Positions 6,853 to 12,287 of a DNA stretch of 15,770 bases are shown here, in pieces. This DNA comes from Lachnospiraceae bacterium (GTDB lineage Bacteria; Bacillota; Clostridia; Lachnospirales; Lachnospiraceae). Numbering within the stretch: position 1 is the stretch's first letter; each line of letters opens with the position of its first letter. The position numbers and the translations under genes are program-made. The notes beneath the pieces were generated by a model. That model was given only the letters and a program-made list of their open reading frames with translations, was not told where the DNA came from and searched no databases. The DNA is taken from the NCBI GenBank assembly GCA_900770345.1, contig CAAGKF010000136.1, positions 1 to 15,770 on the forward strand. The letters are read 5' to 3'.

Positions 6853-6886
6853 AGTGAAAGGACAGGAATCACTATGTTAAGTACCG
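6853..6886 (-). promoter_or_regulatory. conserved 34-bp upstream element, copy 1 (rha leader)
   Basis: On the minus strand CGGTACTTAAC, then 11 unrelated bases, then TGTCCTTTCACT. The same two blocks with the same 11-base gap occur at 11349-11382 (11 of 11 and 10 of 12 identical). Both copies face the same way and lie 45-55 bases before the first start codon of a gene set. TTAAC may serve as a -35-like element, but no canonical -10 is at the right distance, which suggests an activator- or phage-specific promoter, an operator or an antitermination site. Confidence 0.5.
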
Positions 6887-6891
6887 GGAAA

Positions 6892-8880
6892 TCAATCTTT
6901 TTTATAAAAATCACATTCGTAGCCATCAGCCCGGAGCAATAGCCCTTCGGCCCAGGGAGGTGTCCGGCCCATCTGCTCACAGATGGCATCGACGCTGGTG
7001 TCTTTGGGACACTCGATAATCAGTTCGTCATGGACATGGCCGACGATGGCGCAGCATCGCAGCGTCTGCATGGCATAGCAGAGGATGTCCCGGCTGATGC
7101 CCTGGACGATGTTCTCCACGAACTTCGGGCCATAGCTTTCGAGCCGTTCCCACTTCTTCGTTGCGCCGATGCCTTCATAGGTAACGGATTCCCCGCCGAA
7201 GCAGTTCTCGCCTATCCGGGGCTTTACGTAGGAAAGCCGCCGTCCGCTGGGGAGCTGTATGAACAGCATGCCGCTCTGATACAGGAAGCGGATGCAGCCA
7301 GTCCGCATGGGGATACGTTCCTTGATGGCTGTCTTCACGGCGGCGTCCACCTGCCACCAGAAATCGACGATGTGCGGATTGGCCGACCGCCAGGACTGCA
7401 CCAGAGGATACAGCTCATTTTCCGTAAGTCCCATGTCCAGGGCGCCCATGGCCTTCAGCGCTCCTACGGAGCCGCCATAGCCAAGGGCCAGTTCTGCGAT
7501 TTTCCCTTTCTGCCGGAGATGCCCGTTGACGCCATGCTTTTCTACGGGAACGCCGAACATGGAGCTGGCCGAGGCGCAGTAAATGTCACCATTCCTGGCA
7601 AAGACATCCGAACGCCATGTTTCTCCTGCCAGCCACGAAAGCACCCTGGCTTCAATGGCCGAAAAGTCAGATACCACAAACTTCAGCCCCTGCCGTGGTA
7701 CAAAGGCGGTGCGAATGAGCTGGGAAAGGACATTGGGGATGGAATCATACAGGAGTTCCAGGGCTTCATAATTTCCCTGGCGTACCAGTTCCCTGGCTTC
7801 CGAGAGGTCCGGCAGATGATTCTGGGGCAGATTCTGCAGCTGGATGTGCCGGCCGGCAAACCGCCCGGTCCGGTTGGCCCCATAGAACTGAAACATCCCT
7901 TTAGCCCGGCCATCCTCACAAGCCGTCATCCCCATGGCCTGGTATTTTCGGACCGATGATTTGGCCAGCTTCTGCCGGAGCAGCAGCACACTGCGAAGCG
8001 GTTCTTCTGCCGTCTTCAGCAGTTTCTGTACCTGCTTCTTGCCCAAGGAATCCGTCTTCATCCCATGCTGTTCCAGCCAGCCGATCATCTGGATGACGGA
8101 GTTCGGGTTCTCCAGGCCCGTCTTTTCCTTCAGCATAGCCATCAGGCTGTCCCGGCTGCGGGCATCGATGACGATGGCATTTTCAGCCAGCGTCCGGTCG
8201 ATGGCGATGCCTCGGTCATTGATTTCCTGGTCGAGATGATATTCATCCCATATCGGTTCCGGGACGGGATACTTCTTCAGCCGCTCCTGGATGGCCATTT
8301 CCACTTCCACATCCCGTTTGTTGTAGGACTTGAACAGTGTCCATTTATCCAGCGCATGCTGAGGAAGGTTTCTTGTCCTGCCGCCATTCGATTTGGTTTC
8401 CTTACAGGGAACGCAGAAATAACGGATCAGGTCTTTGCCTTCCTTCATCTTCTGGCTGTCCAGCTTCAGCACGGCTCCTGCGCCTTCCAGGGAAAGGGGC
8501 AGGCCCATATAGGCCGACCAAATCATGGAGCATTTCCATCCTGCCGGATTGAGGAACCTGGCACAGTCCTGGGAAAGCGGATGATGGTCACGGAACGGGT
8601 CCAAGCTCATCCCCAGGTCACACAGGTAGCGCGACAGGCAGACCCGTTCAAAGCTGGCATTGAACGCCCACTTGGTAACGGATTCATCGGTCAGGGCATC
8701 CAGGATAGCGTTGGGGATACGCTCTCCCTGCGCCAGGTCAACGACCTGCACTTTGCCGCCGTCCACCGAATATCCAAAAAGAAGGATTTCAAAGGCTGGC
8801 GATTCGGCATATTTGTACACGCCGCATTTTGCCAGATTGATATCGCTGAATGTTTCAATATCGATACTGATGGTTTTCAT
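6892..8880 (-). CDS. DNA polymerase I-type (family A) phage replicative polymerase
   Basis: The 662-aa protein has an N-terminal DnaQ-like 3'-5' exonuclease domain: SIDIETFSD at 4-12 (motif I), NASFERV near 74-80 (motif II) and YNKRDVEVE near 186-194 (motif III). The family A polymerase palm follows, with motif A SDFSAIEAR at 404-412, the O-helix motif B in RQKGKIAELALGYGG at about 456-470 and motif C HVHDELIIE at 615-623. All catalytic acidic residues are present, so it should be an active proofreading polymerase for phage DNA. ATG 8880 follows GAGGTGAAGCGT. The 30-base longer GTG frame would translate a terminator hairpin and is rejected. A strong hairpin with six Ts stands just upstream (8894-8922), so expression probably depends on read-through. 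Confidence 0.96.
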   Translation of the reverse strand: MKTISIDIETFSDINLAKCGVYKYAESPAFEILLFGYSVDGGKVQVVDLAQGERIPNAILDALTDESVTKWAFNASFERVCLSRYLCDLGMSLDPFRDHHPLSQDCARFLNPAGWKCSMIWSAYMGLPLSLEGAGAVLKLDSQKMKEGKDLIRYFCVPCKETKSNGGRTRNLPQHALDKWTLFKSYNKRDVEVEMAIQERLKKYPVPEPIWDEYHLDQEINDRGIAIDRTLAENAIVIDARSRDSLMAMLKEKTGLENPNSVIQMIGWLEQHGMKTDSLGKKQVQKLLKTAEEPLRSVLLLRQKLAKSSVRKYQAMGMTACEDGRAKGMFQFYGANRTGRFAGRHIQLQNLPQNHLPDLSEARELVRQGNYEALELLYDSIPNVLSQLIRTAFVPRQGLKFVVSDFSAIEARVLSWLAGETWRSDVFARNGDIYCASASSMFGVPVEKHGVNGHLRQKGKIAELALGYGGSVGALKAMGALDMGLTENELYPLVQSWRSANPHIVDFWWQVDAAVKTAIKERIPMRTGCIRFLYQSGMLFIQLPSGRRLSYVKPRIGENCFGGESVTYEGIGATKKWERLESYGPKFVENIVQGISRDILCYAMQTLRCCAIVGHVHDELIIECPKDTSVDAICEQMGRTPPWAEGLLLRADGYECDFYKKD

Positions 8881-8893
8881 ACGCTTCACCTCG

Positions 8894-8922
8894 AAAAAAC
8901 GGCGAGGCACAAGGCCCCGCCG
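8894..8922 (-). terminator. intrinsic terminator/attenuator just upstream of the polymerase RBS
   Basis: On the minus strand CGGCGGGGC (8922-8914) pairs with GCCTCGCCG (8908-8900) across a 5-base loop, followed by six Ts (8899-8894). The GAGGTGA of the polymerase gene begins 2 bases later. Its place inside the operon implies partial termination or antitermination. Confidence 0.8.
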
Positions 8923-8936
8923 CTATTCACTACTAC

Positions 8937-9125
8937 TTATTTCCGGAAGGATTCCATCTGCTTGCGGTGGTACTCTTCTTCCCGTTCATCCCGGTGCCGA
9001 GCCATTTCTGCATCCCGCTGGTCCTTTTTGATATCCGTATAGATCATAGCCACGAAGAATCCTCCGGCGCACAGTGCAACCAGGCAGTACAGGCCATCCA
9101 GAATCAGTCTCATCATAGTTTCCAT
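8937..9125 (-). CDS. small single-pass membrane protein (62 aa)
   Basis: The protein has one hydrophobic segment, LILDGLYCLVALCAGGFFVAMIY, at about residues 6-28, then a highly charged tail rich in K, R, E and D (DIKKDQRDAEMARHRDEREE and onward), probably helical and cytoplasmic. I chose ATG 9125, 7 bases after AAGGAGG, rather than a GTG 6 bases upstream that would touch the RBS. It sits between the ssDNA-binding-like gene and the polymerase gene. Its role is unknown; anchoring replication proteins at the membrane is possible but only a guess from the neighbours. Confidence 0.75.
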   Translation of the reverse strand: METMMRLILDGLYCLVALCAGGFFVAMIYTDIKKDQRDAEMARHRDEREEEYHRKQMESFRK

Positions 9126-9137
9126 AATCACGCCTCC

Positions 9138-9704
9138 TTATGCCAGGAAATCATCATCGTCAGCCGTAGCGAAGTCATCTTCTGCACGCGGCTTGCCGCC
9201 AAGGGGTTCACCATCACGGATTTTCTGCAGATTGTTCAGGCCGCAGGCAATGCCCTTGTTGCCATTGCTGTTGAAGGCATAGAAGTTGATGGACGCACGG
9301 CCATAGACGCCGGAGTAGACTTCAGAGCGTTCCAGGATATGCTGGCAGTCAGCATCAACGATGCCCGGCTTGGTCGCCGAGTTGGCATTGACGAAGAAGC
9401 TGTCTTTATAGGCATCATCGCCCGGGCGTTCCAGGTCGCCGTCACGGAGCGGCGTTTTGATGGCTTCGAGAGCCGGTACAGTGCGGCCATTGCCCTTGAG
9501 CTTGCTTTCGCCTTCTTCGTAAGCAGCCTTGATGGCAGCGCGGATTTTTTCTACGGTCTTTGTATCCGACTTAGGGATGATCAGGCTGACGCTGTATTTC
9601 GGCGTACCGCCGTTGATGGACTTCGGTTCCCAGACGTTGGCGTAAGACCAGCGCGTATTGACTCCGGTGATTACCTTGCACGGATTGACGTAGTTGTTAG
9701 ACAT
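9138..9704 (-). CDS. DUF2815 family, ssDNA-binding-like protein
   Basis: The 188-aa protein belongs to DUF2815, found next to DUF2800 and a Pol A in many Bacillota phages and considered a ssDNA-binding or annealing protein with an OB-like fold. Visible features are the strand-rich core (KYSVSLIIPKSDTKTVEKI near 36-54, YGRASINFYAFNSNGNKGIA near 135-154) and an acidic C-terminus ending DDDDFLA, which resembles the acidic tip bacterial SSB uses to contact partners. ATG 9704 follows AAGGAGG by 8 bases; that RBS overlaps the last codons of the DUF2800 gene. It probably coats single strands for the polymerase and works with the DUF2800 nuclease. Catalytic residues are neither seen nor expected. Confidence 0.9.
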   Translation of the reverse strand: MSNNYVNPCKVITGVNTRWSYANVWEPKSINGGTPKYSVSLIIPKSDTKTVEKIRAAIKAAYEEGESKLKGNGRTVPALEAIKTPLRDGDLERPGDDAYKDSFFVNANSATKPGIVDADCQHILERSEVYSGVYGRASINFYAFNSNGNKGIACGLNNLQKIRDGEPLGGKPRAEDDFATADDDDFLA

Positions 9705-9717
9705 AGTAGTTTCCTCC

Positions 9718-10845
9718 TTAATTTGCAGCGTTAAAATCATCAGCCGCCGTATGCATCACCGGACGCTTGTCCGATTCCGGTACCAGGACCGGTTTTCCCT
9801 GCGGCTTTTCGACTAAATTTGACAGCAGTTCTTCGAACCGCTTCTTGCCGAGCTGTTTTGTCATTGCCGTGATGCCGAGCAGCTTCTTTTCATATGGGTC
9901 GAAGCCCGCTTCTTCCACTTTGGCGGCGACTGCTTCTTCACTTACGTAACGGCGGTTCGACCGGCCTTCGACCAGTTTCCATCCGTCCCACTGCTTGCCG
10001 GAAAGGGCTTGCTGCAATGCGTATTCCTTGACATCCCCGGCCCAGTTCACCAGTTCATCGGCCCTCTCCAGGACGGCTTCGATTTCTTCATCCTGCAGCG
10101 TGGACGGGACGGAAAAATCATACTGGGCCAGTTCCAGGTTGTACTCGGCCCGCTTGCGGCAAGTCGCCTTGATCTTGCAGAAACGGCAATGGTCACCAGC
10201 TTTGTACTCTCCTTCTCCTTTTGCCGCCAGTTCTGCCGCAGGTTTCAGCACCGTTTCGGCCCACCGGAGCAGTTCTTCCTTGCTCATGGTGCAGGTGCTG
10301 ACGTTGTCCCGGCGGGGCTGGAAGATAGTCATGGACACCTGGCGGATATCATAGATGCCATCAAACAGGTTCAGCGCACCGAGGGCATAGCACATCATCT
10401 GCGGATTCTTCTCGGAATCCACCAGGACTCCCAAGCCATGCTTGTAATCGATGACTGTCAGGGTATCGTCGGCTACGATGAGGCAGTCGCCTGTTCCAAA
10501 ACCGCCTAGCACCCACTGGGAAAAGTCCAGCCGCTGTTCGATCATGATCATCGGATCATTGCAGGATGCTTTGGCTGTGGCCAGGCATTCCATGACGAAC
10601 TGCGCGTATTCATCAGTGCATTCCGCCATCTCCTCATCAAAGTACGTGAGTCCCTTCGTCGGATCTTCCAGTTTCTGCCCCAGCGCCGTCTTCACCTTGA
10701 ATTCGCAGAGCGTATGGGCATCCGTTCCCTGGCGGGCGAATTCACTGGAGGTATCCGGCAGCTTGGCACATTCCTTCGCAGACGGCGGGCAGGCCAGCCA
10801 GCGGTAGCAAGAAGATGCGGACAGCACCGCATGTTTATCCGGCAT
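9718..10845 (-). CDS. DUF2800 family, Cas4/AddB-like Fe-S exonuclease
   Basis: The 375-aa protein has the RecB/Cas4-type PD-(D/E)xK nuclease core: MIEQRLD near 101-107 (Glu103), GTGDCLIV at 117-124 (Asp120), VIDYKHG at 131-137 (Asp133, Lys135) and PQMMCYA at 148-154 (Gln149). One cysteine near the N-terminus (WLACPPSAK, C19) and three late ones (C220xxC223, C229 in HCRFCKIKATC) reproduce the split 4Fe-4S ligand pattern of AddB and Cas4. It should resect DNA ends for phage recombination or replication, with the DUF2815 protein as the strand-binding partner. ATG 10845 follows GGAGGTGA and overlaps the end of the upstream gene by 11 bases. Motifs appear complete. Confidence 0.92.
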   Translation of the reverse strand: MPDKHAVLSASSCYRWLACPPSAKECAKLPDTSSEFARQGTDAHTLCEFKVKTALGQKLEDPTKGLTYFDEEMAECTDEYAQFVMECLATAKASCNDPMIMIEQRLDFSQWVLGGFGTGDCLIVADDTLTVIDYKHGLGVLVDSEKNPQMMCYALGALNLFDGIYDIRQVSMTIFQPRRDNVSTCTMSKEELLRWAETVLKPAAELAAKGEGEYKAGDHCRFCKIKATCRKRAEYNLELAQYDFSVPSTLQDEEIEAVLERADELVNWAGDVKEYALQQALSGKQWDGWKLVEGRSNRRYVSEEAVAAKVEEAGFDPYEKKLLGITAMTKQLGKKRFEELLSNLVEKPQGKPVLVPESDKRPVMHTAADDFNAAN

Positions 10846-11146
10846 GGCCAATCACCTCCAGTTCCTTCAGGAACGCTTCATACTGTGCCGCATCAATGCC
10901 GGACAGCTTGTCCGCTCCGTACTTCTGGATAAGGCTGCGAACTTCGTCCGTGAATCCCTGACGGGACTTGTCAGCAGCGACTTTGCGGACATCTTCCAGT
11001 GTCAGCGGCTTTTCCAATTTCTCTGATTTCGCTTCCGAAGCTGACGGATTATCTTCTTTCACCGCCATGACTTCGGAAATCTTCAGCAGCGCCTTGCCAC
11101 AATCGGCCAGGGCCGCTGCCAGTTTCTGCAATTCATCGTTTGGCAT
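10835..11146 (-). CDS. conserved phage protein upstream of DUF2800 (103 aa)
   Basis: The protein has a helical N-terminus (MPNDELQKLAAALADCGKAL), a low-complexity E/K/S linker at about 30-48 and a conserved C-terminal block with LEDVRKVAADKSRQGFTDEV and KYGADKLSGIDAAQYEAFL. Small phage proteins with this C-terminus lie upstream of DUF2800 in many Bacillota phages and have carried the misleading database name rRNA biogenesis protein rrp5; no such role is supported. The block looks like a SAP-like or helix-hairpin fold that could bind DNA. ATG 11146 follows AAAGGAG by 9 bases, inside the end of the 56-aa gene. It may be a cofactor of the nuclease/SSB pair. Confidence 0.82.
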   Translation of the reverse strand: MPNDELQKLAAALADCGKALLKISEVMAVKEDNPSASEAKSEKLEKPLTLEDVRKVAADKSRQGFTDEVRSLIQKYGADKLSGIDAAQYEAFLKELEVIGHAG

Positions 11147-11303
11147 ACGGATTGACTCCTTTCACATGTCTTTGCATTGATAAGAGATGGATGTTCCTGG
11201 CAATACTGCGGGTCGTGACGCTGATGGTCATCAGCACCGCCGCCAGTTCCCGGTCCAGCTTTTGCTGCTGAGCCAGTTTTTCAGGTGTCTGTGTGTACAT
11301 CAT
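11133..11303 (-). CDS. small protein opening the replication operon (56 aa)
   Basis: The product reads MMYTQTPEKLAQQQKLDREL, then AAVLMTISVTTRSIARNIHL, and ends in a basic tail, GVNPYAKR. A perfect AAGGAGG lies 7 bases before ATG 11303, among the strongest RBSs in the window, and the gene overlaps the next start by 14 bases, as real genes here do. It looks like two short helices with a basic end; I recognise no family. It is the first gene after the 34-bp element copy at 11349-11382. A short regulatory or DNA-binding role is possible. An in-frame ATG follows at 11300. Confidence 0.7.
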   Translation of the reverse strand: MMYTQTPEKLAQQQKLDRELAAVLMTISVTTRSIARNIHLLSMQRHVKGVNPYAKR

Positions 11304-11348
11304 CTTGGGTTCCTCCTTCCTAAAGGGCTTCTTTGTTCGCCCTTCACC

Positions 11349-11382
11349 AGTAATAGGACAACCGCGTTATCGTTAAGTACCG
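11349..11382 (-). promoter_or_regulatory. conserved 34-bp upstream element, copy 2 (replication operon leader)
   Basis: On the minus strand CGGTACTTAAC, 11 unrelated bases, then TGTCCTATTACT, matching the copy in the rha leader at 6853-6886 with identical spacing. It lies between the terminator at 11389-11427 and the first gene of the operon, where a promoter is needed. A GGGC/GCCC inverted repeat follows before the RBS. Confidence 0.5.
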
Positions 11383-11388
11383 ATTCCG

Positions 11389-11427
11389 AAAAAAATCCGG
11401 CCACATTTTTGTGACCGGGTCTTTTTT
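11389..11427. terminator. bidirectional intrinsic terminator after the sigma-like gene
   Basis: CCGG at 11397-11400 pairs with 11415-11418 and CAC at 11402-11404 with GTG at 11411-11413, with one mismatch between them and a T-rich loop. Seven As precede the stem and a T-rich run follows, so it can work on either strand. On the minus strand it lies 5 bases after the stop of the sigma-like gene. Confidence 0.75.
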
Positions 11428-11431
11428 CTTC

Positions 11432-11932
11432 TTAACGGAAGTCTTTGAGATGTTCCTTCAGGAGTGCATACAGCTTGTGTTTGCGCTTGTTCACCGCTTT
11501 CTGGCTCAAGCCGACGGCCTTCCCGGTCGCCGCTTCGCTAGAACCATCGGCAATCATCAGCAGGATGGTCCGGTCGATATCCTGCAGAGCTGCCAGTTCA
11601 TGGCGCAGTGCTGCCAGCAACTCTTCCTTCACGACTTCTTCCTCTAGGTTGAAGTCATCAGGCACCTCCACCTCGTAGTCATCCCGCACTTTGTCCGCCG
11701 ATACCTCATCGGCACCATGCCGCTGCTGGCGCTTATCTTCCCGCCAGAGCGGACGCATGAATTCATAGTACTGCTCTTTGGTTGCTGGAATCAGGATAGT
11801 ACGGACCTTACGGCAGCCGATTTTTGAGCAGCGGATTTCACAATCCTTGTACGCCTCGGTGATGACGGTTTCTGGCGTGAGTTCCAGAGGAATGTAAAAA
11901 TGTTTCTCGTTACTTGTCTGTTTTTTGTCCAT
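11432..11932 (-). CDS. sigma-70-region-4-like phage regulator
   Basis: The 166-aa protein has a basic middle region (PLWREDKRQQRHG, 61-73), an acidic linker (DDYEVEVPDDFNLEEEVV) and a C-terminal sigma region-4-like HTH at about 118-157 (DIDRTILLMIADGSSEAATG, then GLSQKAVNKRKHKLYALLKE). Similar proteins are annotated as sigma-like in phage early regions and probably alter transcription of the replication genes. I chose ATG 11932 because GGAG stands about 9 bases upstream; an earlier in-frame start at 11971 has no RBS. That GGAG is paired in a hairpin (11937-11969), so translation may be restrained. The gene is alone between two terminators, so it has its own promoter. It could drive the 34-bp elements, but this is only inference. 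Confidence 0.78.
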   Translation of the reverse strand: MDKKQTSNEKHFYIPLELTPETVITEAYKDCEIRCSKIGCRKVRTILIPATKEQYYEFMRPLWREDKRQQRHGADEVSADKVRDDYEVEVPDDFNLEEEVVKEELLAALRHELAALQDIDRTILLMIADGSSEAATGKAVGLSQKAVNKRKHKLYALLKEHLKDFR

Positions 11933-12092
11933 TTTTGTCTCCATTCCGTCCGAGAAGAACGGCGGAGACAAAAAGCTGACACTGATACAGCATCAGCGCC
12001 AGTTTTCTGACAGCCCAAATAGGCATAGAAAAACACGGTGGATGCATGATCAGCAAAGTACAACCATCGGCTGTACCTTCTGCTTTATGCAA
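11910..12092 (-). CDS. doubtful small hydrophobic ORF overlapping the sigma-like start
   Basis: A frame from TTG 12092 (6 bases after AAGGA) or ATG 12047 runs to TAA at 11910. It encodes a short protein with a hydrophobic stretch, LALMLYQCQLFVSAVLL, then a polar tail, GRNGDKNGQKTDK. It overlaps the sigma-like gene by 23 bases in another frame. Support is weak: the ATG start has no RBS, and several hairpins interrupt the frame. It could be a small membrane peptide or just untranslated leader. Confidence 0.25.
   Translation of the reverse strand: MHKAEGTADGCTLLIMHPPCFSMPIWAVRKLALMLYQCQLFVSAVLLGRNGDKNGQKTDK
11937..11969 (-). promoter_or_regulatory. hairpin covering the RBS of the sigma-like gene
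   Basis: GTCTCC at 11969-11964 on the minus strand pairs with GGAGAC at 11942-11937, and CCGT with ACGG inside, leaving a 9-base loop. The GGAG used as ribosome binding site for ATG 11932 is in the 3' arm. The structure could lower translation until something opens it. Confidence 0.4.
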
Positions 12093-12097
12093 CCGCC

Positions 12098-12119
12098 GTC
12101 CTTATAGCGCTATTCGGAC
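12098..12119. promoter_or_regulatory. palindrome in the leader region, candidate operator
   Basis: A perfect 10-bp palindrome ATAGCGCTAT at 12104-12113 is flanked at equal distance by GTCC and GGAC. It lies about 170 bases before the sigma-like gene start and about 35 bases downstream of a TATAAG (minus strand, near 12157-12162). A dimeric repressor site is plausible. The rest of 11972-12241 shows short direct repeats (TAAAATGG twice near 12209-12226) but no convincing gene. Confidence 0.35.
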
Positions 12120-12241
12120 TACGATTTATTTGTGGCCAGGGTATCTTTCCCTTGACTGCTTATAGTCTATGCCAAAATCAAAATCATGTAATTGACATGG
12201 AGTGGCGTAAAATGGAATAAAATGGTTTGCTGAAAAAAGGC

Positions 12242-12278
12242 AAAAAAATAGGCTTCTCACCTTAGTGAGAAACCTATT
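12242..12278 (-). terminator. strong intrinsic terminator of the ABC-3C operon
   Basis: AATAGG and TTCTCAC (12247-12260) pair with GTGAGAA and CCTATT (12265-12278) with one mismatch and a 4-base loop, giving 13 base pairs. On the minus strand the hairpin is followed by a run of seven Ts (12248-12242). It lies 9 bases after the ATPase stop codon and closes the three-gene operon. Confidence 0.9.
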
Positions 12279-12287
12279 GTAAATAGT

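Noticed and set aside
7030..9042. Long plus-strand frames (309 and 325 codons) opposite the DNA polymerase gene
   Set aside because: Antisense to clear polymerase motifs, without RBS or recognisable domains; typical shadows of a GC-biased third codon position.
12192..12226. Plus-strand TTGACA followed by A/T-rich sequence as a promoter
   Set aside because: No gene follows on the plus strand, the -10 spacing is poor, and the next feature is the operon terminator.
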